From NCBI RefSeq assembly GCF_024181385.1, contig NZ_CP051305.1, positions 1,054,001 through 1,118,000 of the forward strand: a stretch of DNA of 64,000 nt, written 5' to 3'. Positions 20,502-29,851 of this stretch are shown here, piece by piece. Position 1 is the stretch's first letter; the number at the start of each line of letters is the position of its first letter. The stretch is from Treponema sp. OMZ 798. GTDB taxonomy: Bacteria > Spirochaetota > Spirochaetia > Treponematales > Treponemataceae. The translations under genes and the position numbers were made by a program. Under the pieces are notes generated by a model. That model was given only the letters and a program-made list of their open reading frames with translations, was not told the origin of the DNA and made no database searches.

Positions 20502-21038
20502 ATGAAAGACAAAATAATAGATGCAGCCATAAGGCGTGTTCCTGACTTCCCAAAAAAAGGAATTCTTTTTTATGATATTACCGGTGTTTTGGTAAATCCT
20601 CAAGTTTTTAGCTATTGCCTTGATAAAATGACGGAAATGTACAAGGATGAAAAAATAGATGCTGTTGCCGCCATCGAAGCAAGAGGCTTTATCTTTGCTG
20701 CCCCCTTTGCCTATAAAATGGGGATACCTCTTATTTTAATTAGAAAGAAGGGGAAACTTCCCGGAGAAACTTATTCAGCCTCTTATGACCTTGAGTATGG
20801 ACAGGCGGCCGTTGAGGTGCATAAAACCGATGTAGTAAGAGGACAAAAAGTCCTTCTATTGGATGACTTGATTGCCACAGGCGGAACCTTGAGCGCAGCC
20901 AGAAAAATTTTGGAAGAGGGCGGTGCCGAAGTGGTTGGTTTTTGCGGAGTTGTCGGTCTACCTTTTTTAAATTATAACAAAGTACTCAGCGATTTACCCG
21001 TAAAAACTCTTATAGAATATGACAGCGAAAAAATTTAG
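20502..21038 (+). CDS. apt: Adenine phosphoribosyltransferase
   Basis: Salvages adenine with PRPP to give AMP. The 178-residue length is usual for the family. It shows PDFPKKGILFYDIT near the N-terminus, AAIEARGFIFAAPFA (about residues 59-73) and the PRPP-binding loop VLLLDDLIATGGT (about 119-131). A TTG-initiated reading from 20466 would add 12 residues, but that TTG is itself the -35 box. It has no Shine-Dalgarno sequence and a promoter abutting the ATG, so the mRNA is probably leaderless. Confidence 0.95.
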   Translation: MKDKIIDAAIRRVPDFPKKGILFYDITGVLVNPQVFSYCLDKMTEMYKDEKIDAVAAIEARGFIFAAPFAYKMGIPLILIRKKGKLPGETYSASYDLEYGQAAVEVHKTDVVRGQKVLLLDDLIATGGTLSAARKILEEGGAEVVGFCGVVGLPFLNYNKVLSDLPVKTLIEYDSEKI

Positions 21039-21069
21039 TTCTATTTTTAAGATTTTTGATTTTTTTTTC

Positions 21070-21098
21070 TTGCATATTTTTTATTTATATGATAAAAT
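21070..21098 (+). promoter_or_regulatory. Candidate promoter of the V-ATPase operon
   Basis: TTGCAT (21070-21075) and TAAAAT (21093-21098) are 17 bp apart in an AT-rich stretch. The leader to atpA would be about 75 nt and contains a small TTTGTA/TACAAA hairpin. Confidence 0.5.
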
Positions 21099-21180
21099 CT
21101 AAAAGTTGCTTTGTAAATTTCTACAAAATGACTTTTAAACTTAGGATTTATGCTTTATCTATAGTATTTGGAGTTATGAT

Positions 21181-22950
21181 ATGACTAAAACAAAAGGAAA
21201 GGTAGTCGGTATTAACGGTAACATGATAAGCGTTTCTTTTGAAGGCTTGGTTACCCTTAACGAGGTAGGCTATGTTGAGGTTGGTTCAAAAAAACTAAAA
21301 AGCGAGGTAATCCGTATCGGGGGTGATATAGCTCAGCTTCAAGTATTTGAAATTACAAAGGGAATAAAGGTTGGGGATATCGTAGAATTCACCGAAGATC
21401 TTCTTTCCGTAGAGTTGGGCCCCGGTCTTTTAGGCCAAGTTTATGACGGACTGCAAAACCCCTTACCCGAGCTTGCAGAACAAGCAGGATACTTTTTGGA
21501 GCGCGGTATCTACCTAAACGCTCTTTCCCGAACGGCAAAATGGCATTTTACTCCTTCAGCTAAAGAAGGAGATACCTTAAAGCGGGCTGACTTTTTGGGA
21601 ACCGTGCCCGAAGGCAGCTTTACCCACCGTATCATGATTCCTTTTAACATGTATGGCTCTTATAAATTAAAATCTATAAAACCTGAAGGTGACTATACCG
21701 TAGATGACACAATAGCTGAGGTTACTGACGAAAGAGGAAATGTAATACCTCTTACCATGAGCTTTAAGTGGCCTGTAAAACGCCCGATTGACTGTTATGC
21801 AGAGCGATTAAAGCCTACGGAAACCTTGGTAACTAAAATGCGCACAATGGATACATTCTTCCCTGTTGCTAAGGGAGGAACCTATTGTATTCCCGGTCCC
21901 TTCGGTGCAGGAAAAACTGTTTTACAGCATGCTACCAGCCGAAATGCCGATGTCGATATCGTTATTATCGCAGCCTGCGGCGAGCGTGCAGGTGAGGTTG
22001 TAGAAACTCTTACCGAATTCCCCGAGCTTAAAGACCCCAAAACAGGCCGAACCCTCATGGAGAGAACAATAATTATCTGTAATACTTCTTCAATGCCTGT
22101 TGCAGCCCGAGAAGCTTCGGTTTATACAGGGGTAACTCTAGCGGAGTACTACCGCCAAATGGGCTTGGACGTTCTTCTGCTTGCAGACTCTACAAGCCGC
22201 TGGGCTCAGGCTCTTCGAGAAATGTCGGGCCGATTGGAAGAAATCCCCGGTGAAGAAGCCTTCCCGGCTTATCTTGAATCCTACATTGCCGCTTTCTACG
22301 AAAGGGCCGGTATTGTCCGTCTAAGCGACGGCTCAAAGGGCTCCGTTACAATCGGAGGAACCGTATCTCCTGCGGGCGGTAACTTTGAAGAGCCTGTAAC
22401 TCAGGCCACGTTAAAGGTTGTAGGCGCCTTCCACGGTCTTTCACGCGAAAGATCCGATGCCCGAAAATACCCTGCAATTCACCCTCTAGATTCTTGGTCA
22501 AAGTATCCGAGCGTTCTTCCTTCGGAACAAGTCAGATACGGAAGAAGCTTTTTACGCCGAGGTACCGAGGTCGAACAGATGATGAAGGTTGTAGGTGAAG
22601 AAGGAACAAGTATCGAAGACTTTATCATTTACTTAAAAGGCGACTTACTCGATGCCGTTTACTTGCAGCAAAACTCCTTTGATAAGGTAGACGATGCAGT
22701 TTCGGTTGAGCGCCAACAGCATATATATAATATCTTGGTTGAGATTTTAGGCTCTTCATTTAAATTTATTTCTAAGGATGAAGCCCGCTCTTATTTCAGC
22801 AAACTTAAACTTATGTTCATCGACTATAACTACTCGCCTTGGGGCTCGGATGCATTTAAATCCCATGAAGAAGGAATTAAAAAGCTCATCGCCGAAAAAG
22901 CGGATAGCTTAGATGAAAGCGCAAAAAAATTATTGAAGCAGGCGGTGTAA
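21181..22950 (+). CDS. atpA: V/A-type ATP synthase subunit A (catalytic)
   Basis: Catalytic subunit of the membrane-extrinsic head that couples ATP hydrolysis or synthesis to H+ or Na+ movement. The 589-residue protein has the N-terminal barrel, the non-homologous bulge region typical of V/A-type A subunits, Walker [12 protein letters not shown] (about residues 239-249), [11 protein letters not shown], the Walker B segment [13 protein letters not shown] and the PAYL motif. A GGAG site lies 7 nt before the ATG. It is the first gene of the cluster here; no E, C or F subunit gene precedes it. Confidence 0.95.
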   Translation: MTKTKGKVVGINGNMISVSFEGLVTLNEVGYVEVGSKKLKSEVIRIGGDIAQLQVFEITKGIKVGDIVEFTEDLLSVELGPGLLGQVYDGLQNPLPELAEQAGYFLERGIYLNALSRTAKWHFTPSAKEGDTLKRADFLGTVPEGSFTHRIMIPFNMYGSYKLKSIKPEGDYTVDDTIAEVTDERGNVIPLTMSFKWPVKRPIDCYAERLKPTETLVTKMRTMDTFFPVAKGGTYCIPGPFGAGKTVLQHATSRNADVDIVIIAACGERAGEVVETLTEFPELKDPKTGRTLMERTIIICNTSSMPVAAREASVYTGVTLAEYYRQMGLDVLLLADSTSRWAQALREMSGRLEEIPGEEAFPAYLESYIAAFYERAGIVRLSDGSKGSVTIGGTVSPAGGNFEEPVTQATLKVVGAFHGLSRERSDARKYPAIHPLDSWSKYPSVLPSEQVRYGRSFLRRGTEVEQMMKVVGEEGTSIEDFIIYLKGDLLDAVYLQQNSFDKVDDAVSVERQQHIYNILVEILGSSFKFISKDEARSYFSKLKLMFIDYNYSPWGSDAFKSHEEGIKKLIAEKADSLDESAKKLLKQAV

Positions 22951-22951
22951 G

Positions 22952-24247
22952 ATGAAAAAGGTATATAGTAAAATAGAATCGATTAACGGTTCGGTTATTA
23001 CGGTTAAGGCCGACGGAGTTTCATACGGAGAATTAGCCGAGGTTCAAACCCGCTTCGGAGCCTCCCTTGCCGAAGTCAATAAGCTTGACGGTGACTTGGT
23101 TTCCTTGCAGGTTTTTGCAGGAGGTCGCGGTGTTTCGACCGGAGATGAGGTGCGCTTTTTAGGTAAGGAAATGCAGGTAAGCTATTCCGAGGATTTGCTC
23201 GGCCGAATATTTAACGGTTCAGGCGATCCCAGAGATTCGGGCCCTGCCTTAAAGGACAACATGATTCCTATCGGCGGTCCTTCGGTAAACCCATCAAAGC
23301 GTATTCTTGCAAACAGAATGATCAGAACTGGTATTCCGATGATCGACGTATTTAATACCTTGGTTGTCTCTCAAAAGCTCCCCATATTTTCAAGTTCCGG
23401 CGAGCCTTACAACGAGCTTTTGGCCCGAATAGCCATGCAGGCCGAAGTAGATGTAATTATCTTGGGCGGAATGGGCTTAAAATATGACGATTATCTTTAT
23501 TTTAAAGACACCCTTGAAGAGGCCGGTGCTTTAAGCCGAACAGCCATGTTCGTTCATACGGCAGCTGACCCCACGGTTGAATGTCTTATGATTCCGGATA
23601 TGTGTCTTGCAGTTGCAGAAAAGTTCGCCATCGCTGGTAAGGATGTTTTGGTTCTTTTAACGGATATGACAAACTTTGCAGACGCAATGAAAGAAATAGC
23701 CATTATTCAGGAACAGGTTCCTTCAAACCGAGGTTACCCCGGAGACCTTTACAGCCAGCTTGCAGCCCGCTATGAAAAGGCTGTAGACTTTGCCGATGCA
23801 GGTTCGGTTACGGTCTTGGCCGTTACAACAATGCCCGGAGACGACGTAACACACCCCGTTCCCGATAACACAGGTTATATTACCGAAGGCCAGTTCTATC
23901 TTAAAAACGGACGAATAGAACCCTTCGGAAGTCTTTCACGATTAAAGCAAAACGTAAACGGTAAAACAAGGGATGACCACCGTGCTCTTATGGACAATAT
24001 GATTAAGCTTTATGCTTCATATAAAGACACTTTGGAGAAAAAATCCATGGGCTTTATGATGAGCGAATGGGACGAAAAACTCTTAAAATACGGTGCAAAA
24101 TTCGAATCGGGAATGATGGACTTGTCGGTAAACATTCCGCTTGAAGAGGCACTTAGCCTGGGCTGGAAGATTCTTGCCGAATGCTTTACCCGTGAAGAAA
24201 CCGGTATTAAATCCGACTTGGTAAATAAGTACTGGCCGGCAAACTAA
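22952..24247 (+). CDS. atpB: V/A-type ATP synthase subunit B (non-catalytic)
   Basis: Regulatory nucleotide-binding subunit that alternates with A in the head. The 431-residue protein begins after a 1-bp gap from atpA. It keeps [28 protein letters not shown], the degenerate P-loop region ([16 protein letters not shown], lacking GKT as in other B subunits), [16 protein letters not shown] and [20 protein letters not shown]. An in-frame AGGCGG site overlaps the atpA stop. Confidence 0.95.
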   Translation: MKKVYSKIESINGSVITVKADGVSYGELAEVQTRFGASLAEVNKLDGDLVSLQVFAGGRGVSTGDEVRFLGKEMQVSYSEDLLGRIFNGSGDPRDSGPALKDNMIPIGGPSVNPSKRILANRMIRTGIPMIDVFNTLVVSQKLPIFSSSGEPYNELLARIAMQAEVDVIILGGMGLKYDDYLYFKDTLEEAGALSRTAMFVHTAADPTVECLMIPDMCLAVAEKFAIAGKDVLVLLTDMTNFADAMKEIAIIQEQVPSNRGYPGDLYSQLAARYEKAVDFADAGSVTVLAVTTMPGDDVTHPVPDNTGYITEGQFYLKNGRIEPFGSLSRLKQNVNGKTRDDHRALMDNMIKLYASYKDTLEKKSMGFMMSEWDEKLLKYGAKFESGMMDLSVNIPLEEALSLGWKILAECFTREETGIKSDLVNKYWPAN

Positions 24248-24257
24248 AGGGTAGGCT

Positions 24258-24872
24258 ATGGCAATAAAACTGACAAAGAATGAGCTGAAGAATCAAAAAG
24301 AATCTTTAAAAATGTACAGAAGATACTTGCCGACTCTTCAGCTTAAAAAACAGCAGCTTCAAACCGAAATCCGCACCATCGAAGCCCGGGCTAAAGAGGT
24401 CAGGCTTCACAGGGATGCCCTCAATCAGGAATTCGAAGACTGGGTAGCGGTATTCGGCGAGCAAAATGTTTTTAAACCCTCTATGGTTAAGATAAAAGAG
24501 ATTCTCACCTCAACAGGGAACATTGCGGGGGTGAGCATTCCTGTTTTTTCCGGTGCGGAATTTGAACGTGCTAAATATGATCTTTATAAGACTCCTCTTT
24601 GGGTTGATACGGCTGCCGAAAAAATGCAGGAAGTTTTGAGCTTAGACCTTGAGGCAAAGGTTCTTGATGAACAGGTGCGCCTTTTGAATTCCGAGCTTAG
24701 AACTACCACTCAGCGAGTAAACCTCTTTGAAAAGGTTAAGATACCCGAAACGAGGGCAAACATAAAGAAGATAACGGTTTATTTGGGAGATCAGCAGGTT
24801 GCAGCTGTTGTTCGCGGTAAAATTTCTAAAAAGAACCTTGAAAAGGTTCATGATAAGGATGAAGCTCTATGA
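24258..24872 (+). CDS. atpD: V/A-type ATP synthase subunit D (central stalk)
   Basis: A 204-residue helical protein that forms the rotary central stalk, like gamma in F-type enzymes. It begins with a typical subunit D helix ([31 protein letters not shown] in two parts) and ends with a second long helix ([16 protein letters not shown]) that would form the coiled coil. It is 10 bp after atpB and overlaps atpI by 4 bp. Confidence 0.92.
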   Translation: MAIKLTKNELKNQKESLKMYRRYLPTLQLKKQQLQTEIRTIEARAKEVRLHRDALNQEFEDWVAVFGEQNVFKPSMVKIKEILTSTGNIAGVSIPVFSGAEFERAKYDLYKTPLWVDTAAEKMQEVLSLDLEAKVLDEQVRLLNSELRTTTQRVNLFEKVKIPETRANIKKITVYLGDQQVAAVVRGKISKKNLEKVHDKDEAL

Positions 24873-26743
24873 TTGTACCGATGAAAAAAGTAACTCTTTT
24901 AGTCTTAAAAAAAGAGCAGCGGCATGCCTTAAAGGATTTAAGAAGCTTAGGCCTTGTACACATTGAGGACCGCCCTGCAAACGGTGCTCTTATAAACGAG
25001 TTAAGATCCGAAAAAAACGACATAACTCTTGCTATGAGTCTTTTGACTGAATATCTTCCCAAAAAAGAGAAAAAAGGCGTAACGCCTCCCTCTCTTTTAA
25101 GTGAGGAGGATACTCTTACCTTTGTAGACTCCGTCTTATCTCTTACATCTTCATATAAGAGCAATATGGAAGAATCTGCAAGGCTGTCAGGTGAAATTGC
25201 ATCATATGCAGAGTGGGGCGAAATAAATACTTCCGATTTCACTTTTCTGGCGGAAAAAGGCATATATCTTTTCCCTGCAAGTACTTCGGTAAAAACATAT
25301 AATTCGCTTCCCAAAGACATTAAGACTATTTTGCTTGGACATGGGAAAACCGGTGTGAGGTTTTTAATCCGGAGCGAAACAAATGCTCTGCCTGCGGATT
25401 TACCTCAGGATGTTATTCCTTTAAAGCTGCCGGAGACTTCCGTTAAGGCCTTAAAAGAAAAGTTAAAGAGCTTACAGGCAAAGATTGCCTCCTACAAGCA
25501 GGAAATGACAAAGATGTCGGCATACTTAAACTCTCTCCATGCCTTGGATGAAGTTGTAAGCAAAAAGCTTCAATTTGAAATAGTCCATGACGGTATGCAG
25601 ACGATAGATTTCGGGGATCAAGATGATGAGGAAAGAGTCCGGCTTGTTTGGCTCACAGGATATATTCCCTGCGAAGATGAAGCTAAGCTTTCTTCCCTTG
25701 CAAAGGAAAAGTCTTGGGCCTATCTTTCTCAAGATCCTGAAGAAGATGATTCCGTTCCTACAAAGATAAAGAGAAATAAGCTTGTAAACCTTATTTCTCC
25801 CTTAATAGACTTTTTGGGGACTGTTCCCGGTTATACGGAACCCGATATCTCTCTTTGGTTCTTGCTCTTTTTCGGAATTTTCTTTGCAATGATTTTCGGA
25901 GATGCAGGCTACGGTGCCGTTTTGCTCTTGATTGCTGTTATTTTGATTTTAAAAACAAAGGCAAAAAAACAAAAGGTGCCGACAGCATTTTATATGTTCG
26001 GCTATTTGGGATTTATGACCGTTATCTGGGGTACCTTGGTTTGTAACTGGTTCGGTATGCCTACCGAAATTGTTCCGGCCTTTCTTAAAAAGCTGGCCGT
26101 TCCTGCGATTGCAAACTTTACACCTGAGGATATACGCAATCAAAATCAAATCTTACTTTGCTTTACCCTTGGTTTAACCCAGCTGATGATAGCCCATATA
26201 GTAAGTTTATTTAGGAATATTAAGTCTCCTAAATTCCTTGCTGATGTAGGCTCTCTTTCGATGCTCGGCGGAATGTATTTTGTAGTTTTAAACCTTGTTG
26301 TAGATTCCCAAAAGTATGCAATTAATAATGCCGTACTTCTTGCAATAGGTGTAGGTTTTGCTTTAAATTTTATCTTTGTAAACTATTCAACAGGAATAGT
26401 ACAGGCAATCCTGGAAAGTTTAAAGAATATCATAAATATGCTTTTGGGCGTAGTAAACGTGTTTGCCGATATTATGAGCTATATAAGGCTTTGGGCTGTA
26501 GGTCTTGCAGGAGGCGCTATAAGTGCAACCGTAAACGAGATGGCAGGTCCCGCCCTAGGAGGCGTAATAATCTTTGCAGGCGTTTTACTTTTATTGTTCG
26601 GACACGGTCTTAACTATATTATGAACGTGCTTTCCGTTATAGTCCACGGTGTTCGATTGAATACCTTGGAATTCTCTAATCATGTGGGCTTGACTTGGTC
26701 GGGCTTTAAATATGAACCCTTTAACGATGGAGGAAGGATATGA
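24869..26743 (+). CDS. atpI: V/A-type ATP synthase subunit I (membrane a-subunit homolog)
   Basis: A 624-residue protein of the V-ATPase 116-kDa/subunit I family. Residues 1-300 are the cytoplasmic arm, with coiled coils forming the peripheral stalk attachment. Residues of about 325-610 contain about seven membrane segments. The motif [13 protein letters not shown] (about 540-552) carries the arginine that faces the rotor carboxylate. The ATG overlaps the atpD stop (ATGA), and an in-frame ATG 12 bp later is an alternative start. Confidence 0.93.
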   Translation: MIVPMKKVTLLVLKKEQRHALKDLRSLGLVHIEDRPANGALINELRSEKNDITLAMSLLTEYLPKKEKKGVTPPSLLSEEDTLTFVDSVLSLTSSYKSNMEESARLSGEIASYAEWGEINTSDFTFLAEKGIYLFPASTSVKTYNSLPKDIKTILLGHGKTGVRFLIRSETNALPADLPQDVIPLKLPETSVKALKEKLKSLQAKIASYKQEMTKMSAYLNSLHALDEVVSKKLQFEIVHDGMQTIDFGDQDDEERVRLVWLTGYIPCEDEAKLSSLAKEKSWAYLSQDPEEDDSVPTKIKRNKLVNLISPLIDFLGTVPGYTEPDISLWFLLFFGIFFAMIFGDAGYGAVLLLIAVILILKTKAKKQKVPTAFYMFGYLGFMTVIWGTLVCNWFGMPTEIVPAFLKKLAVPAIANFTPEDIRNQNQILLCFTLGLTQLMIAHIVSLFRNIKSPKFLADVGSLSMLGGMYFVVLNLVVDSQKYAINNAVLLAIGVGFALNFIFVNYSTGIVQAILESLKNIINMLLGVVNVFADIMSYIRLWAVGLAGGAISATVNEMAGPALGGVIIFAGVLLLLFGHGLNYIMNVLSVIVHGVRLNTLEFSNHVGLTWSGFKYEPFNDGGRI

Positions 26744-27162
26744 CTTTTGGTTTTTTTGGTGCTGCTGCTGCGTTAGGTATTTCAGCTATCGGTTCTGCAA
26801 TCGGTCTTGCCATTGCAGGTCAGGCAACAATCGGTGCATGGAAGCGCTGTTATTTAAATAACAAGCCCGCTCCCTTTAGTTTGGTCGCCTTTGCAGGTGC
26901 CCCTCTTACACAGACTCTTTACGGATTCTTGCTTATGAACAGGATGCTTACATCCTCCCAGAGCGATTGGTTCTTATTGGGCTTAGGTCTTGTTTGCGGT
27001 GTTTCTATCGCAGCATCGGCTATTGCTCAGGGTAAGGCCTCTGCCTCAGGTTCCGATGCTATGGCTGAAACAGGAAAAGGCTTTGTACAGTACATTACTA
27101 TCGTAGGTCTTTGCGAAACTGTTGCGCTTTTCGTAATGGTCTTTGGCATGATGAAGTGCTAA
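26740..27162 (+). CDS. atpK: V/A-type ATP synthase subunit K (proteolipid rotor)
   Basis: A 140-residue rotor-ring proteolipid with four predicted membrane helices, two duplicated hairpins rich in Gly, Ala and Ser. Glutamate in GLCETVALFVMVFG near residue 125 is the likely ion carrier in the last helix; the first hairpin (SAIGSAIGLAIAGQ) lacks a matching acidic residue, as in V-type K subunits with one site per two hairpins. It overlaps atpI by 4 bp, has a GGAGGAAGG site, and closes the operon. Confidence 0.93.
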   Translation: MTFGFFGAAAALGISAIGSAIGLAIAGQATIGAWKRCYLNNKPAPFSLVAFAGAPLTQTLYGFLLMNRMLTSSQSDWFLLGLGLVCGVSIAASAIAQGKASASGSDAMAETGKGFVQYITIVGLCETVALFVMVFGMMKC

Positions 27163-27262
27163 AGCATGCTTAGTATCATGGTAGCCGCACTATAATGCTT
27201 TTGAAGTAGTTGGCTTCCTTCTGTGAGAAATTTTGAACAAAATTTCGCACATTTTTCAAAAA

Positions 27263-27400
27263 AGGGCAAACGCATCATGAGGGTAAATAAAATAGCAAAA
27301 AAATAGGCTGTGAATACCCCTCTTGCAGCCGCATAGCGGCGAAAGGCGGGTTGAGCAGCCTATGTTTTTTGCGAAGATAAAATTATGATACGTTTGCCCT
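27263..27400 (+). repeat. Nested inverted-repeat element between atpK and rpsF
   Basis: The gap between atpK and rpsF (27163-27497) holds no gene. Outer arms 27263-27278 and 27385-27400 pair at 15 of 16 positions (AGGGCAAACGCATCAT against ATGATACGTTTGCCCT). Inner arms 27297-27310 (AAAAAAATAGGCTG) and 27356-27370 (CAGCCTATGTTTTTT) pair with one bulge, and GCCGC-ATA-GCGGC at 27328-27340 forms the tip. It could be a mobile palindromic unit, a terminator complex for the ATPase operon or a structured RNA. TTTTTTGCGAAG at its right side recurs in the repeat before alaS. Confidence 0.75.
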
Positions 27401-27410
27401 GAACTAGGTA

Positions 27411-27439
27411 TTGACTAAGATAGTATTTTTTGATATTCT
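27411..27439 (+). promoter_or_regulatory. Promoter of the rpsF operon
   Basis: TTGACT (27411-27416) and TATTCT (27434-27439) are 17 bp apart, directly after the palindromic element. The leader is about 52 nt. Confidence 0.6.
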
Positions 27440-27448
27440 ATAAAAACT

Positions 27449-27470
27449 CCGGCTCGCAGAAAATGCGGGC
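27449..27470 (+). promoter_or_regulatory. Candidate S6:S18-responsive leader hairpin of rpsF
   Basis: CCG (27449-27451) stands directly before a 7-bp stem, GCTCGCA / TGCGGGC with loop GAAAA (27452-27470, one G-U pair). A hairpin with a conserved unpaired CCG is the known feature of rpsF leaders bound by the S6:S18 complex for autoregulation. The position, about 28 nt ahead of the rpsF start, fits. I have not matched it to the covariance model. Confidence 0.4.
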
Positions 27471-27497
27471 CTCAGAAATGTGTCCATAGGAGGGAAC

Positions 27498-27779
27498 ATG
27501 AGAAACTATGAACTTATGACGGTTTTTCCGGTTGAAGAGGATCTCTATAAACCGGGAATAGATGCTCTACATTCAATTCTGGCAGATTTCGGTGTTCAGA
27601 TCAAGTCTGAAGAGCCTTTCGGCGATCGGGATTTAGCTTATGAAATCAAAAAGAAGACAAAGGGACGCTATGTTCTTTTCAATCTTGAAGCAGATCCTTC
27701 AAAGATGATTGAATTGGATAAGCGTTTTAAGCTGATCACTCAGATGCTGACCTATCTTTTTGTCCGTTTAGAGGACTAA
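27498..27779 (+). CDS. rpsF: 30S ribosomal protein S6
   Basis: A 93-residue small-subunit protein that pairs with S18 on the platform of the 30S subunit. It starts MRNYELMTVFPVEED and has the RDLAYEIKKKTKGRYVLFNLE core of the S6 fold. The ATG at 27498 has an AGGAGGG site 4 nt upstream; a GTG reading from 27480 is rejected. First gene of rpsF-ssb-rpsR-rplI. Confidence 0.96.
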   Translation: MRNYELMTVFPVEEDLYKPGIDALHSILADFGVQIKSEEPFGDRDLAYEIKKKTKGRYVLFNLEADPSKMIELDKRFKLITQMLTYLFVRLED

Positions 27780-27790
27780 AAGGAGACTTT

Positions 27791-28297
27791 ATGGCAGATA
27801 TAAACCATGTAGTATTGGTAGGCCGCTTAACCAGAGATGCTGAGCTTAAATATACGTCTTCCGGTATTGCTGTTTGTAATTTTGCTATAGCTGTCAACAG
27901 AAGACGAAAAACAGGCGATGACTGGAGCGAAGAAGCAAGTTTTTTTGACGTGGTTCTTTGGGGCCGGCAGGGTGAAGCCCTAAATCAATACCTTGTAAAA
28001 GGTAAACAGGTTGCTATTGACGGTGAGCTTAGGCAAAACCGTTGGGAGCAGGACGGGCAAACCCGCAGCAAGGTTGAAATTGTAGCAAACAATATTCAGC
28101 TTGTAGGCGGCTCGGCAGGTCAGGGCGGACAATCACAGTCTGCAGCCCAACGCCAAGGATCATATCAGGGCGGTTCCAATAATTCGTATCATGATGGAAA
28201 TCAAGCCCCTTCTGCTTATCAAAGGAGACAGGAGCCTTCATATGACGATTACCAGCCGGATATGGGAAATTCAGATTTGGATAATATTCCATTTTAA
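27791..28297 (+). CDS. ssb: Single-stranded DNA-binding protein
   Basis: A 168-residue protein that coats single-stranded DNA during replication, repair and recombination. The N-terminal OB fold (residues 1-110) begins INHVVLVGRLTRDAELKYT and contains FFDVVLWGRQGEAL. A Gln/Gly/Ser-rich linker follows, and the acidic tail ends DNIPF, the docking peptide for partner proteins. It has an AGGAG site and lies 11 bp after rpsF. Confidence 0.96.
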   Translation: MADINHVVLVGRLTRDAELKYTSSGIAVCNFAIAVNRRRKTGDDWSEEASFFDVVLWGRQGEALNQYLVKGKQVAIDGELRQNRWEQDGQTRSKVEIVANNIQLVGGSAGQGGQSQSAAQRQGSYQGGSNNSYHDGNQAPSAYQRRQEPSYDDYQPDMGNSDLDNIPF

Positions 28298-28307
28298 GGA
28301 GATTTAA

Positions 28308-28607
28308 ATGTCGGACGAAACAATGAATGATGTAGACATGGAAGCTAACATGCAGGAAAATATTCGCGAAGGCGAAGACAAAAGAAAAGGTAGATCTTTT
28401 TACCGCAAAAAGGTTTGCCGCTTTTGTACACAAAAGTTAAAGATCGATTATAAAGAGCCGGATGCTTTACGCCGCTTTATAACCGAGAGAGGTAAGATTC
28501 TTCCCAGAAGAATTACCGGAACTTGCGCGAAACATCAGCGAAAACTTGCCGTTGAAATTAAACGTGCAAGAGCTGTTGCCTTGCTTCCTTTCGTTATGAA
28601 CGAGTAG
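28308..28607 (+). CDS. rpsR: 30S ribosomal protein S18
   Basis: A 99-residue S18, a little longer than usual because of an acidic N-terminal extension of about 30 residues ([16 protein letters not shown]). The conserved core is present: [31 protein letters not shown] and [18 protein letters not shown]. It has an AAGGAG site and follows ssb by 10 bp. Confidence 0.95.
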   Translation: MSDETMNDVDMEANMQENIREGEDKRKGRSFYRKKVCRFCTQKLKIDYKEPDALRRFITERGKILPRRITGTCAKHQRKLAVEIKRARAVALLPFVMNE

Positions 28608-28610
28608 AAA

Positions 28611-28668
28611 TTTTAATGTAAGCAGCTCCCTAAAGCCTTTTGCTTTAGGATCTTTGCTTACATTAAAA
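28611..28668 (+). terminator. Two-part hairpin between rpsR and rplI
   Basis: Perfect 14-bp outer arms (28611-28624 TTTTAATGTAAGCA and 28655-28668) enclose a perfect 8-bp inner stem (28629-28636 / 28642-28649). The A/T ends make it a possible bidirectional terminator. As it lies inside the ribosomal operon, it may attenuate rplI or act as a processing site. Confidence 0.65.
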
Positions 28669-28735
28669 ACAAACTATTTCAAAAAGCCCTTTCCGACTCC
28701 CGGAATTGGGCGGATATTTTTTTAGGAGCTTGTAT

Positions 28736-29335
28736 ATGAAAGTAATTTTGAATGAAGACGTTAAGTATCTCGGAGAAGAAGGGGATATTAAGAACGTAGC
28801 AAAGGGATATGCCCGAAACTACCTCTTCCCCAGAAACTTAGCTGTTCCTTGTAATGAGTTTACTCTGGCTCATTTTGAATCACGCAAAGAAGAAATTGAA
28901 GCTAAAAAGGCTGCAAAACGCCAAGATGCTGCAGGTCTTAAAGAAAGACTTGAAGCTCTTTCAATTAAGATTCTTATGCCCGCAGGACCTAACGGAAAAC
29001 TTTACGGTGCCGTTACAACTCAAACTCTTTTTGATGAGCTGCAAAAGCTTGATTTCGATATTGAAAGAAAGCGTATCGAAATTCCCGGACAGACCGTTAA
29101 GAGCACAGGTGTGCATAAGGCCCTTGTAAAGCTTTATGAAAATACCTCTGCAGAGGTTTCTTTTACTGTCGAGGCTCAAATTGCTGAAGAAAAGCCTGTA
29201 AAACCCTCTGACAAAAAAGGACGAAGGCCCCGCAGGGATGAAGAAACTTCTGATGAACAAGTTTCAACAGAGGAAAATTCTGTTACTGAAGAAGCCCTAT
29301 CTGAAGCAGTTCAAAATTCGGAATCGGAAAATTAA
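28736..29335 (+). CDS. rplI: 50S ribosomal protein L9 with C-terminal extension
   Basis: A 199-residue L9; the family is usually about 150. The N-terminal RNA-binding domain (MKVILNEDVKYLGEEGDI, VAKGYARNYLFPRNLA) and the helix-linked C-terminal domain are complete by about residue 148. The remaining 50 residues are a low-complexity tail, first basic (KPSDKKGRRPRRD) and then acidic and Ser/Glu-rich. The ATG has a TAGGAG site 8 nt upstream. It is the last gene of the operon; dnaB, which often follows, is at 42084 on the other strand. Confidence 0.95.
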   Translation: MKVILNEDVKYLGEEGDIKNVAKGYARNYLFPRNLAVPCNEFTLAHFESRKEEIEAKKAAKRQDAAGLKERLEALSIKILMPAGPNGKLYGAVTTQTLFDELQKLDFDIERKRIEIPGQTVKSTGVHKALVKLYENTSAEVSFTVEAQIAEEKPVKPSDKKGRRPRRDEETSDEQVSTEENSVTEEALSEAVQNSESEN

Positions 29336-29342
29336 CATTTTA

Positions 29343-29373
29343 TTAATATGCGGATATTTTATCCGCATATTAA
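29343..29373 (+). terminator. Perfect 14-bp hairpin after rplI
   Basis: TTAATATGCGGATA and TATCCGCATATTAA form a perfect 14-bp stem with a 3-nt TTT loop, 8 bp after the rplI stop. It lacks a long U-tract, so it may be a weak terminator or a 3' stabiliser. Confidence 0.6.
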
Positions 29374-29391
29374 ACTTATATTTCAAAATTT

Positions 29392-29751
29392 ATGGATAGT
29401 AAAGATATAAAACCTCATTCCCAATATAAACAGTTTACTATTCGCTTTTTAGACCGCTCAATAAGGTTTTTGAGTGCCTCTATCTTTGCTTTTATTATTT
29501 TTTATGTTCTAAGCAGTTCTCAAGATTTTTTGGACTCCAGCTTATTTATAATATTAAATGTATTGATGAGTCTTTGTATCTTACTTATAATTTTTACGTT
29601 TGCAGCAATTGTAGTTAGAATTTTTTTTATATTGCGGTATAAAGAAATTAATATTATAAGATTCATTACGGATATATTTTTATTGCTTTTATCGATAATA
29701 TTGGCCGTTCTTTTTTCTTTTCTTATAGTGGTTGCAAAAGGAAACGTATAA
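29392..29751 (+). CDS. Small membrane protein of unknown function
   Basis: A 119-residue protein with three predicted membrane segments (about residues 26-46, 52-78 and 90-116) after a polar 20-residue start with a basic patch. I do not recognise the family. There is no Shine-Dalgarno sequence; TATATT (29377-29382) is 9 nt upstream of the ATG, so the message may have almost no leader. The coding is AT-rich. A bidirectional terminator follows within 4 bp. Confidence 0.55.
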   Translation: MDSKDIKPHSQYKQFTIRFLDRSIRFLSASIFAFIIFYVLSSSQDFLDSSLFIILNVLMSLCILLIIFTFAAIVVRIFFILRYKEINIIRFITDIFLLLLSIILAVLFSFLIVVAKGNV

Positions 29752-29754
29752 AAA

Positions 29755-29793
29755 AAAGACTGCCTGAAAGTTTTTTTCCTTTCGACAGTCTTT
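29755..29793 (+). terminator. Bidirectional terminator between the small membrane protein and clpX
   Basis: AAAGACTGCCTGAAAG (29755-29770) pairs with CTTTCGACAGTCTTT (29779-29793) around a T-rich loop. It sits between convergent transcription units. The downstream T-run is short on both sides. Confidence 0.6.
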
Positions 29794-29851
29794 GTAAGAT
29801 TATAAGTGCTTGAGAATTTGAACGCTTAAAATAAGCATTTAAAAGCTGCTT

